From Bacteroidales bacterium (GTDB lineage: Bacteria; Bacteroidota; Bacteroidia; Bacteroidales; VadinHA17): DNA of 42,223 nucleotides. The stretch is taken from positions 7,120-49,342 of the forward strand of contig PLLX01000077.1 in assembly GCA_003141415.1 (NCBI GenBank). The letters run 5' to 3'. Below are positions 16,011-25,943 of the stretch, in pieces (position 1 is the first letter of the stretch; each line of letters opens with the position of its first letter). Made by a program: the position numbers and the translations under genes. The notes under the pieces were generated by a model. It made no database searches and was not told where the DNA came from. It was given only the letters and a program-made list of their open reading frames with translations.

Positions 16011-18197
16011 ATGTCTTTCCCTTTTGTAAAACAACCTGACGCAATGGATTGCGGACCAGCCTGCCTTAAAATGGTTGCAGGATTTTACAAAATGAATTTT
16101 TCCCTTGAATCTCTAAGAAAAAAGTGTTACATAACCAGGGAAGGAGTCTCATTTCTGGGACTTTCTGAAGCTGCTGATTCTTTGGGTTTTAGAACACTTG
16201 GTGTGAAGATCCCTTTTGAAATAATGAATGAGAATGTTCCTCTGCCATGTATTGTGCATTGGCGGCAAAAACATTTCATTGTCGTCTACAAAATCAAGAA
16301 TGATAAAATCTGGGCAGCGGACCCGGGAATTGGGCTGGTAACATTCAGTAATGAGGAATTTGTCCAAAGCTGGGCTTCTACTATTGTTGAGGGAAAACCT
16401 GCCGGCCTTGTGCTGATAATTGAACCGACACCATCTCTTTTTAAGAATGAGAATGAAAAGGAAAAGACAAACGGGTTTAAATTTCTTTTCAAATATTTTC
16501 GTCTTTACAAGAAGTATTTTTATCAGCTTGTTCTGGGTTTGGTCCTGGGAAGTTGCATTCAGCTGGTGATACCATTCCTTACTCAAGCTATTATTGATAT
16601 TGGCTTAAATAATAACGATATAGGGTTTATTTATCTCATTCTTTTTGCACAGTTAGCGCTGGTTTTTGGAAGAATGTCTGTTGAGTTTATAAGAGGATGG
16701 TTGCTGCTTCATATTGGTTCAAGAGTGAATGTAGCTGTAATATCAGGATTTCTTCAAAAACTGATGTCTTTGCCCGTTGCTTTTTTTGATACAAAACTGA
16801 CCGGTGATATTCTTCAACGCATTGAAGATAATAACAGGATCGAAGAGTTTCTTACTTCAGCCAGTCTCAATATTTTGTTTTCTTTTTTCAATCTTGTTGT
16901 CTTTGGAATTGTACTGGCAGTTTTTAGTCTTAAGATTTTAGCCCTCTTTTTAACCGGGTCAGTTCTATACATTGTTTGGGTTTCGATATTTATGAAATCA
17001 AGAGCCAGGCTTGATCATCAGCGCTTTAAGCAGATGTCTGTTTCAGGAAACAAGCTTATAAATATTGTTAATGGAATGCAGGAGATCAAACTGACACAAA
17101 GTGAATTAAGCATGCGCTGGGACTGGGAAAAGCTCCAGGCTACCTTATTTGGTCTAAAGGTAAAAGGATTGAGCATAGTTCAGTATCAATCTGCCGGCGC
17201 AACATTTATTAATGAAGTAACTAATGTTCTTATTACAATTGTAGCAGCAACTGCAGTTCTTAAAGGTAATATGACCCTGGGTATGATGCTTGCCGTTCAG
17301 TTTATTATAGGTCAGTTGAATGTACCAGTCAGTCAGATAATTGGTTTTTTCCGCATGTCTCAGGATGCAAAAATGAGTCTCGACCGGCTGGCTGAAGTCC
17401 ATAACCTTGAAGAAGAGGAACCTGATCCGGAAGTCAAAGTGCATAAACTTCCTGATAAAAAAGACATCTATTTTAATAGTCTTTCCTATCAATATGAGGG
17501 CCCGCGATCACCATTTGCTTTAAAAGATATTGACCTGTATATTGAAGAAAATAAAATAACTGCAATTGTCGGAACCAGTGGCAGTGGTAAAACAACTTTG
17601 TTAAAGATGCTTCTGGGTTTCTATCATCCCGTTGCAGGTGAAATACTTATTGGCGACTTACGTTTGACTAATCTAAGTCTTAAAGTCTGGAGGGCAAAGG
17701 TTGGAGCCGTTATGCAGGATGGCTTCTTATTCCCCGACACAATTGCAGCAAATATTGCTCCAGGATCGCAAGAAATAATTGAAGAAAGACTAATTAAGGC
17801 AGTTGGTATTGCAAATATTAAAGGATTTATTGAGTCTCTTCCGTTGGGATATAATACAAAAATAGGGGCGAATGGTCATGGATTAAGTGAAGGTCAGAAA
17901 CAAAGGTTGCTCATTGCCAGGGTGATTTATAAGAATCCCGATATTATAATTTTTGATGAAGCGACCAATTCTCTTGATGCCAATAATGAAAAGGTAATTG
18001 TAGAAAACCTTCAGGAATTTTTTATGGGAAAGACAGTTATAGTAGTTGCACACCGTCTCAGTACTGTGAGAAACGCCGATAAAATTGTTGTTCTTGATAG
18101 TGGCAGGATAATTGAAACCGGTACCCACGAATCGCTCATCGCAGCAAGAGGAGCTTATTTTAATCTTGTAAAGAATCAACTTGAACTGGGTAATTAG
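16011..18197 (+). CDS. Peptidase-containing ABC exporter (C39 peptidase, PCAT/bacteriocin type)
   Basis: The 728-residue product combines three modules. Residues 1-130 are a C39 cysteine peptidase with C14 in QPDAMDCGPACL, H88 in KHFIVVY and D104 in ADPG, so the catalytic set is complete. Residues about 165-450 are the ABC transmembrane domain. Residues about 480-720 are the ATPase, with Walker A GTSGSGKTT, signature LSEGQKQR, Walker B IIIFDEATNSLD and the H-loop AHRLST. Such proteins cut a substrate after a double-Gly leader and export the mature peptide. The small precursor at 11838-11972 is the only GG-leader gene I found nearby. The HlyD-type adaptor follows after 9 bases. Confidence 0.96.
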   Translation: MSFPFVKQPDAMDCGPACLKMVAGFYKMNFSLESLRKKCYITREGVSFLGLSEAADSLGFRTLGVKIPFEIMNENVPLPCIVHWRQKHFIVVYKIKNDKIWAADPGIGLVTFSNEEFVQSWASTIVEGKPAGLVLIIEPTPSLFKNENEKEKTNGFKFLFKYFRLYKKYFYQLVLGLVLGSCIQLVIPFLTQAIIDIGLNNNDIGFIYLILFAQLALVFGRMSVEFIRGWLLLHIGSRVNVAVISGFLQKLMSLPVAFFDTKLTGDILQRIEDNNRIEEFLTSASLNILFSFFNLVVFGIVLAVFSLKILALFLTGSVLYIVWVSIFMKSRARLDHQRFKQMSVSGNKLINIVNGMQEIKLTQSELSMRWDWEKLQATLFGLKVKGLSIVQYQSAGATFINEVTNVLITIVAATAVLKGNMTLGMMLAVQFIIGQLNVPVSQIIGFFRMSQDAKMSLDRLAEVHNLEEEEPDPEVKVHKLPDKKDIYFNSLSYQYEGPRSPFALKDIDLYIEENKITAIVGTSGSGKTTLLKMLLGFYHPVAGEILIGDLRLTNLSLKVWRAKVGAVMQDGFLFPDTIAANIAPGSQEIIEERLIKAVGIANIKGFIESLPLGYNTKIGANGHGLSEGQKQRLLIARVIYKNPDIIIFDEATNSLDANNEKVIVENLQEFFMGKTVIVVAHRLSTVRNADKIVVLDSGRIIETGTHESLIAARGAYFNLVKNQLELGN

Positions 18198-18206
18198 CAG
18201 CGATAT

Positions 18207-19496
18207 ATGAAAGATCAAAAACCTGAGATATTATATTCCGACCCTGTCAGAGAGATTATGGGAAAACCTCCGAGAAGAATTTTGCGGTGGGGTACGACGA
18301 TTATGCTTTTAGTTTTTGTTTTCTTTATTCTCTTTGCATGGTTAATAAAATATCCAGATACAATACCCGCTCCGGTTGAAATTACTACAACTAATCCTCC
18401 TGTAACTCTTGTTACTAAAATAACAGGACATATAAACTCCTTTTTTGTAAAAGAAAGAGAAAAGGTTAATGCTGGTCAATTGGTTGCTGTTATGGAAACT
18501 ACCGCCTCAATAAACGAAATTGAATTACTTAAACGAACCGTTGATTCTATTAAGAATCCTGAATTACTTTCTTATCGTTTGCTTCCATTATTCTCGGAGC
18601 TCGGTGAACTTCAGGGTTTCTATGGCGCTTTCCTGAAAAACCTTTCTGATTTAAATAACTATGTAACTAATGATTTAAATGGTAGCAATATTGCTTCGCT
18701 GATGGATGAGATAAATGGAATACAGGAATTTATCACCAGATTGAGTGTAAAGGAAAAATTGTACTCAGAAAATCAGCGACTTGAGGCGAAAATATTTAAA
18801 AGAGATTCCTCTCTTTTTTCTGGTAATGTAATACCTGAAAGCGACCTCGAAAGATCACACCAATCGTTGTTAAGAGTAAATATTGAACTGCAGCAGGCTC
18901 GACTTGACCATTCCTCGAAATCGATTGAGCTGGCTGAAAAACGTCAACTTCTTCAGGATTACCGTATAACCAGGATTGACGAGAGAGAAAAATTTGTTTC
19001 AGCTTTACGCGAATCCTTTTTAAACCTGAAGGCACAAATAAATTTATGGGAAAACACTTATTTGCTTATTTCCCCGGTAGAGGGTATCGTTTCCTTTACA
19101 AAGTACTGGAGTGCAAATCAATCAGTAGTCAAAGATGAACCAGTCGTCAGTATAGTTCCTCTCAAAGCTGGCAGTTTTCTTGGCAGGATAAACCTGAAGA
19201 TGGAAAGATCAGGCAAAGTGAAAACCGGTCTTTTAGTTAATATTAAACTGAGCGGATATCCATATCTTGAATATGGAATGGTAAGAGGTATTGTAAAATC
19301 CAAATCTCTGGTGGCGGCAAGTGATGCCTATATTATAGAAATTGAGCTTCCGGATGGCCTTAGGACATTATATGGAATAAACCTTGATTTTACTCAGAAT
19401 ATGCAGGGTACAGCGGAAATAATTACTGATAATATACGGCTTCTTCAAAAGATAGTTAATCCTTTCCGTTACCTGGTTTCAAAGAACAGGAAATGA
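18207..19496 (+). CDS. HlyD-type periplasmic adaptor of the peptide exporter
   Basis: The 429-residue product has a cytoplasmic N-terminus and one membrane helix at about residues 29-47. A lipoyl-like half follows (TKITGHINSFFVKEREKVNAGQLVAVME), then a long coiled-coil hairpin (about 90-270), the second lipoyl half (LISPVEGIVSFTKYWSANQSV) and a beta-barrel end. It should link the ABC exporter to an outer-membrane channel, so the mature peptide would be released outside the cell. It starts 9 bases after the exporter stop, clearly one operon. No TolC-like gene is in the window; a general TolC may serve. Confidence 0.93.
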   Translation: MKDQKPEILYSDPVREIMGKPPRRILRWGTTIMLLVFVFFILFAWLIKYPDTIPAPVEITTTNPPVTLVTKITGHINSFFVKEREKVNAGQLVAVMETTASINEIELLKRTVDSIKNPELLSYRLLPLFSELGELQGFYGAFLKNLSDLNNYVTNDLNGSNIASLMDEINGIQEFITRLSVKEKLYSENQRLEAKIFKRDSSLFSGNVIPESDLERSHQSLLRVNIELQQARLDHSSKSIELAEKRQLLQDYRITRIDEREKFVSALRESFLNLKAQINLWENTYLLISPVEGIVSFTKYWSANQSVVKDEPVVSIVPLKAGSFLGRINLKMERSGKVKTGLLVNIKLSGYPYLEYGMVRGIVKSKSLVAASDAYIIEIELPDGLRTLYGINLDFTQNMQGTAEIITDNIRLLQKIVNPFRYLVSKNRK

Positions 19497-19503
19497 CTTG
19501 TTT

Positions 19504-19683
19504 TTATTTTTTTGAGTAGGGCTCATAATCTTCATCTTTTGATGATGATGGAAAAGAGGAGCCTGAAGAAGGTTTTGTTTCAGTTCCGGATTTACCTTTA
19601 TCTTTCTTGATATATTTCTGATATAATCTGAATGCTAAAAACGCTATTACTGCAGAAAAGAGAATAATTTGAGATTGATGCAT
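19504..19683 (-). CDS. Small single-pass membrane protein (59 aa)
   Basis: An ATG at 19683 opens 59 codons ending in TAA at 19504. The N-terminal half is one membrane helix (QIILFSAVIAFLAFRLYQKY, about residues 5-24). The rest is a Lys/Ser-rich soluble tail ending KDEDYEPYSKK. I recall similar short proteins with a DYEPY-type tail in other Bacteroidota, but they have no known function. The minus strand at 19750-19743 reads TATATTTG, giving a plausible promoter about 60 bases upstream. The stop lies 7 bases from the HlyD-type gene's stop, tail to tail. The small size and the absence of other support limit confidence. Confidence 0.6.
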   Translation of the reverse strand: MHQSQIILFSAVIAFLAFRLYQKYIKKDKGKSGTETKPSSGSSFPSSSKDEDYEPYSKK

Positions 19684-19742
19684 ATAGGTCTTCGATTTAA
19701 TTTCAGTTTTTTAGAACTTTTGCACTGCATGAAATTTTCATT

Positions 19743-19750
19743 CAAATATA
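19743..19750 (-). promoter_or_regulatory. Putative -7 promoter element of the 59-aa membrane protein gene
   Basis: The minus strand reads TATATTTG, an exact TAnnTTTG match, about 60 bases before the ATG. No -33 TTG is visible at the usual spacing. Confidence 0.4.
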
Positions 19751-19788
19751 TAATTTATCTCACTAATATCTTATAAAGGTTTATTGAA

Positions 19789-19823
19789 AAGAAGGATCTA
19801 AAAACTAAAATATTATCCTTCTT
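19789..19823. other. Hairpin in the gap before the DUF349 gene
   Basis: AAGAAGGAT at 19789-19797 and ATCCTTCTT at 19815-19823 form a perfect 9-bp stem with a 17-base AT-rich loop. There is no following T run. The 295-base gap from 19684 to 19978 otherwise shows only the promoter at 19743-19750 and no further coding frame. Confidence 0.4.
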
Positions 19824-19978
19824 ACACTATCAGGTTGTCTTAATATCTGATTCTCACATTTATTTATGTCAAAACTTTGAGTATTATTAAATATTTCGAT
19901 ATTTTCGTACTCTGAAATTCCCATGGATTGTCATGGTGTAAATTACTGCTAAAGAGCTGAACTATAAAAGGATTGATT

Positions 19979-21964
19979 ATGACCAAGAAAAATCCGGATG
20001 ACTCTGTTCATAAAGAACAATCCGGGGCGAGTGAAAACGCCCTCGGAACTGAGGATGCCACACAAGCGGAAAACGCGCAAGAACCTGACTCTCTGGACGA
20101 TGGTGAAAAAACAGAAGAAAATACAGAGAAAGTCACTGAAAATGATAAGAATAAACAGGATGAAGAATCTGGGCCAACTGAGAAAGTGGAGCCTGAAGCT
20201 GAAGATTCTCACACTTTTGAAGATATAGAACTTCCTCAGGTTGATTATTCAGGATACACCAAGCATGAGCTTGTTGAAACATTAGGCCTTATTATAGAAA
20301 ACCGGCCTACTATTGAGATAAGGGATGATGTAGAACGTATCAAAATCCTCTTCTATAAGAAATTAAAGAGTGAATCGGAAGAAAGAAAAAATAAATTTCT
20401 TGAGGGCGGCGGAAAGATTGAAGATTATAGACAGTGGGTTGATCCTGATGATGCACGTGTAAAACATCTGCTCGAAAAATATAAAGAGAAAAAAACTGAT
20501 TATAATAAGGTTCAGGAAGCTGAAAAATATGAGAATCTTAAGAAAAAGTACGATATAATTGACAAAATCAAGGATCTTGTAAACAGGGAAGAATCGATAA
20601 ATAAAACTTTTCATGATTTCAGATCCCTCCAAAATGATTGGCATTCAATTGGTGTTGTTCCCCAGACTTCACTGAAAGATCTTTGGGAGAATTATCATCA
20701 TTATGTCGAAATCTTCTATGATTATATTAAAATCAATAAGGAACTAAGAGACCTTGATCTAAAAAAGAATTTAGAGGTTAAAGTTTTATTATGTGAAAAA
20801 GCAGAAGAACTTCTTCTTGAGCCAAATCCAGTTAATGCTTTCAGATCTTTGCAGGATTTTCATAATCAGTGGCGTGAGATAGGACCTGTACCACAGGAAT
20901 CAAAAAATGAGATATGGGAAAGGTTTAAAGAGGCGACTTCTCAAATTAACAAAAGACATCATGAATACTTCGAAAAACAGAAAGATGATCAGAAGAAAAA
21001 TCTTGATGCTAAAATAGCTCTTTGTGAAGAAGTAGATGCTATCAATTTGCTGGAATTTAAAAACTTCAAGGAATTTGATGAAAGAGCTGATAAGGTTGTA
21101 GAACTGCAGAAAATGTGGCGCACGATCGGATTTGCTCCTAAAAAGCAGAATAACAAAGTTTATCAGAGATTCAGAGATACATGCGATGCCTTCTTTGAGA
21201 AAAAAAGAGGCTTCTATGCAGATAACAAAGAGATTCAACTGAATAACCTGCAGCTAAAGACCGAATTATGTATGCAGGCTGAGGCTCTTCAGGAAAGTGA
21301 AGATTGGAAAGCAACATCTGATGCCCTAATTAAACTTCAGAAAGAATGGAAAGAAATTGGCCCTGTGCCACGTAAACAATCTGAAAGATGCTGGAAAAGA
21401 TTCCGAAAAGCATGTGATCACTTTTTCAACCGGAAGACTGAATTCTTTGCAGCTCTTGATACTTCATATGAAGATAACCTTAAGGCAAAACTTGGTGTAA
21501 TTGAAGAACTTGAAAAATTCGAATCAGGGACTGATGTTCCGACTGCATTCGAACGTTTAAAAGAACTGCAAAGGAAATGGACTGAGATTGGTTTTGTTCC
21601 CTTTAATCTTAAAGATGAGATCACTAATAAATACAGGGTTGCCATCAATAAGGAATTTGATAAGCTGAAAATAGGGGATGAGGATAAAAGCATTCTTAAA
21701 TACAAGACCAAACTTGATAACCTTAAAGCAAATCCGAAAGCCTCAAGAAAAGTCCGGAATGAGAGAGATAAATTCTTTACAAAGATTAAACAGCTTGAGG
21801 GCGACATCGTATTATGGGAGAATAATATTGGATTTTTTGCAAAATCCACCAATGCTGATACACTGAGAAGAGAGGTAGAGGAGAAAATAGATAGTGCAAA
21901 AAAACTAATTAAAACTCTTGAAGAAAAAGTCAAGATGATAGACCAGTCAGGCCTTGATGATTAA
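19979..21964 (+). CDS. DUF349 repeat protein, coiled-coil
   Basis: From the ATG at 19979, seven bases after AAAGGA, the product has 661 residues. The first 80 are highly acidic and probably disordered. Then come about five DUF349 repeats of roughly 70-80 residues, each with a W...GPVP or W..IG.VP core (WHSIGVVPQ, WREIGPVPQ, WRTIGFAPK, WKEIGPVPR, WTEIGFVPF). A coiled coil closes the protein. DUF349 proteins are cytoplasmic, common in Bacteroidota and not well characterised. The frame could open at a TTG at 19973, but the ATG has the ribosome site. pyrG begins 42 bases later, so the two may be cotranscribed with yidC. Confidence 0.88.
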   Translation: MTKKNPDDSVHKEQSGASENALGTEDATQAENAQEPDSLDDGEKTEENTEKVTENDKNKQDEESGPTEKVEPEAEDSHTFEDIELPQVDYSGYTKHELVETLGLIIENRPTIEIRDDVERIKILFYKKLKSESEERKNKFLEGGGKIEDYRQWVDPDDARVKHLLEKYKEKKTDYNKVQEAEKYENLKKKYDIIDKIKDLVNREESINKTFHDFRSLQNDWHSIGVVPQTSLKDLWENYHHYVEIFYDYIKINKELRDLDLKKNLEVKVLLCEKAEELLLEPNPVNAFRSLQDFHNQWREIGPVPQESKNEIWERFKEATSQINKRHHEYFEKQKDDQKKNLDAKIALCEEVDAINLLEFKNFKEFDERADKVVELQKMWRTIGFAPKKQNNKVYQRFRDTCDAFFEKKRGFYADNKEIQLNNLQLKTELCMQAEALQESEDWKATSDALIKLQKEWKEIGPVPRKQSERCWKRFRKACDHFFNRKTEFFAALDTSYEDNLKAKLGVIEELEKFESGTDVPTAFERLKELQRKWTEIGFVPFNLKDEITNKYRVAINKEFDKLKIGDEDKSILKYKTKLDNLKANPKASRKVRNERDKFFTKIKQLEGDIVLWENNIGFFAKSTNADTLRREVEEKIDSAKKLIKTLEEKVKMIDQSGLDD

Positions 21965-21994
21965 TGAAAATGAGATATTATATCTAACAACTAA

Positions 21995-23608
<1,614 letters not shown>

Positions 23609-23611
23609 ATG

Positions 23612-23625
23612 CACGATTTATCGTG
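23612..23625. other. Small hairpin between pyrG and yidC
   Basis: CACGA-TTTA-TCGTG forms a 5-bp stem with a TTTA loop four bases after the pyrG stop. It has no adjoining T run, so it is a weak processing or attenuation site at most. Confidence 0.25.
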
Positions 23626-23688
23626 TGTCAATAATAATTAATTATAATTCTCAATTCTTAAACAAATAATTTTAATTCACCTTAACGA

Positions 23689-25656
23689 ATGGATAGAAAT
23701 ACAATAACAGGTCTTATTTTGATTTTCGTAATCTTTATAGGATTCAGTTTATATAATAGCAACCGTAACAATAAAGCATTTGATAAGGCTCTGGCAGCAG
23801 CAGACTCAGATTATGCAAAAGGAGACCTTGAAACAGCGAGGACAGAATATATAAATGCTCTGAGGTTTAAGGCCAATCAACCTGATGCTCTTTCAAAAAT
23901 AAATGAAATCAATTTAAAGCTTGGAAATACACCTGCTAAAGAAAAATCTGACTCTTTGAGTTTACCTCAATCGAATTCATCCGTTTCAGGAACCAATCCA
24001 TCGGAAACAAAAACTGATGTTAATCAATATGGAGTTTTTGCACAATCGGCAATCGGTGAAAATGAGTTCATTATACTTGAAAATAACTTGGTTGAACTTA
24101 AAATTTCTCTTAAAGGAGGAAGAGTTTATTCTGCTCGTTTAAAAAATTACAAAACATTTGATGCTCAACCGCTTATCCTTTTTTCAGGTGATTCAACAGT
24201 TTTTGGATTCAATTTCTTTACCAACGACAATAAAGCTGTTCAGACCAATAACCTCTATTTCAAACCGGTATCTGACCAGAAATCTTATAAAGTGGGTTCG
24301 CAGCCCGAGAGCGTTGTGCTTAGATTATATGCAGGTGATGATAAATATATTGAATATAAATACACTCTTGCCCCTGATAAATATATAGTTGACTTTAATG
24401 TTAACTTCAAATCAATGGAAGGCATTATTGCTTCAAACCAGAATAGTCTGACATTAGACTGGAAAATGTTCATACCTCAACAGGAGAAAGGCCGGCAGAA
24501 TGAAGAGAATTATTCAACAATAAATTACAAATATTATCAGGATGATGTTGCCGGACTCAGGCTGCGTCAGTCGAAGGAGATCGAAAAAAATGATATCACC
24601 ACTAAACTCAGCTGGATATCTTTTCAGGACCAGTTTTTTTCTTCAATAATTCTTACCAATGACTTCTTTCTTAATGCTTCTGTCTCGTCTACCCGAACTC
24701 TTGCATCCAAAAAATACCTGAGATACTATACATCTGAGGTGGGCGTCCCTTTCAATAACGGCACTTCGAATTCGATCAATATGAAATTGTATTATGGACC
24801 AAATTCAATTCCAATTCTTAAAAAGGAAGGGCTACAGCTCGAAAAGATAGTTTTTCTGGGCAAGAATATAATTGGCTGGATCAGCCGGTTTGTAATCATT
24901 CCGATCTTTAACTGGCTTAATCATTTTATCAAGAATTTTGGATTAATTATTCTTATTCTGACAATCATCATAAAAGTTGTCCTCTTCCCGCTCACTTTTA
25001 AATCATACCAGTCTCAGGCAAAAATGCAGGTACTGAAGCCGATGGTCGAAGAACTTGGAAAGAAATTCCCAAAGAAAGAAGATGCGATGAAGAAACAACA
25101 GGCTACTATGGATCTGTATAAGAGGGCAGGAGTGAACCCAATGGGAGGCTGTCTGCCAATGCTGCTTCAGATGCCTATTCTCTTTGCCATGTTCAGATTT
25201 TTCCCAGTTTCAATTGAATTGAGGCAGGAACACTTCCTCTGGGCAACCGACCTGTCAACCTATGATTCAATACTGAAACTGCCATTTATGATTCCGATGT
25301 ATGGAAATCATGTGAGTCTTTTCACGCTCCTTATGACTGCATCTACATTACTTACAATGAAAATGACCGGTTCTTCTCCCGGTTCGGACCAACCTGGTAT
25401 GAAGATGATGATGTATATGATGCCGATAATGTTTATGCTTATTCTTAATAACTTCTCTGCTGGTCTTACATATTATTACTTCCTTGCTAATATGCTTACA
25501 TATGCACAGAATATGATATCAAAGAGGTTCATTAATGCTGATGCGGTCTTAGCGACACTGGAGGAGAATAAAAAGAAACCTCTTAAAAAATCAAAATGGC
25601 AGCAGCGACTCGAAACTGCAGCCAAACAGAGAGGTATCAATCCTCCTAAAAAATAA
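23689..25656 (+). CDS. yidC: Membrane protein insertase YidC
   Basis: The 655-residue product is the YidC/Oxa1 insertase that places proteins in the inner membrane, alone or with SecYEG. It starts with an N-terminal membrane anchor (residues 7-22). A Bacteroidota-style insertion follows, with a short TPR-like helical stretch (AAADSDYAKGDLETARTEYI), then the large periplasmic beta domain (about 110-380). The conserved insertase core follows from about 415 (NWLNHFIKNFGLIILILTII, VNPMGGCLPMLLQMPILFAMF, NNFSAGLTYYYF). The tail is basic (KKKPLKKSKWQQR), as expected for ribosome contact. It lies 80 bases after pyrG and ends at a strong terminator. Confidence 0.97.
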   Translation: MDRNTITGLILIFVIFIGFSLYNSNRNNKAFDKALAAADSDYAKGDLETARTEYINALRFKANQPDALSKINEINLKLGNTPAKEKSDSLSLPQSNSSVSGTNPSETKTDVNQYGVFAQSAIGENEFIILENNLVELKISLKGGRVYSARLKNYKTFDAQPLILFSGDSTVFGFNFFTNDNKAVQTNNLYFKPVSDQKSYKVGSQPESVVLRLYAGDDKYIEYKYTLAPDKYIVDFNVNFKSMEGIIASNQNSLTLDWKMFIPQQEKGRQNEENYSTINYKYYQDDVAGLRLRQSKEIEKNDITTKLSWISFQDQFFSSIILTNDFFLNASVSSTRTLASKKYLRYYTSEVGVPFNNGTSNSINMKLYYGPNSIPILKKEGLQLEKIVFLGKNIIGWISRFVIIPIFNWLNHFIKNFGLIILILTIIIKVVLFPLTFKSYQSQAKMQVLKPMVEELGKKFPKKEDAMKKQQATMDLYKRAGVNPMGGCLPMLLQMPILFAMFRFFPVSIELRQEHFLWATDLSTYDSILKLPFMIPMYGNHVSLFTLLMTASTLLTMKMTGSSPGSDQPGMKMMMYMMPIMFMLILNNFSAGLTYYYFLANMLTYAQNMISKRFINADAVLATLEENKKKPLKKSKWQQRLETAAKQRGINPPKK

Positions 25657-25682
25657 TGGTCCAATAATTTTTTGGAAAAGAG

Positions 25683-25710
25683 GGCTGTCTCAAAAGGACA
25701 GCCTTTTTTT
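25683..25710 (+). terminator. Strong intrinsic terminator after yidC
   Basis: GGCTGTC at 25683-25689 pairs with GACAGCC at 25697-25703 around a 7-base loop, followed directly by seven T. It closes the DUF349-pyrG-yidC stretch. Confidence 0.9.
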
Positions 25711-25752
25711 AAAAAGTTTATTTCATTCCTGCATGTGTAAAAGGTCCTTTCT

Positions 25753-25848
25753 GAGCCTTAGTGAAGTCCTTTGCGTTCCTTTGTGGTAAAACATAATTAA
25801 TTTAACCACAAATGATTACGAAGTAAAACATAAACCAACACAAAGGGA
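25753..25848. repeat. Degenerate palindromic intergenic repeat (CCTTTGTGGT / ACCACAAA type)
   Basis: The left part contains CTTAGTGAAGTCCTTTGCGTTCCTTTGTGG and the right part AACCACAAATG, ACGAAG and ACACAAAGG, so it is an imperfect inverted repeat around an AT-rich centre. Similar ACCACAAAGG-type elements recur between genes in Bacteroidota, from memory. The 287-base gap from 25657 to 25943 holds this, the terminator and a palindrome before the regulator gene. Confidence 0.5.
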
Positions 25849-25908
25849 AAAAAGCCCGCTGTTTTTTAAAAAGTTAAAAATTATTAAATTATTTCTGTGA
25901 TTAAAAAA

Positions 25909-25928
25909 AAGAACTAAATTTAATTCTT
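25909..25928. promoter_or_regulatory. 20-bp near-perfect palindrome, possible LacI-family operator
   Basis: AAGAACTAAATTTAATTCTT is a palindrome with only one mismatched pair. It ends 15 bases before the ATG of the LacI-family gene. LacI-type proteins bind such sites as dimers, so autoregulation is possible. The site is AT-rich, so chance cannot be excluded, and it lacks the central CG usual in LacI-family operators. Confidence 0.4.
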
Positions 25929-25943
25929 CCAATTAAAGGGGAA

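Noticed and set aside
21418-21933. Long minus-strand frame inside the DUF349 gene
   Set aside because: Serine/leucine-rich antisense shadow of a Lys/Glu-rich coiled-coil protein; no independent support.
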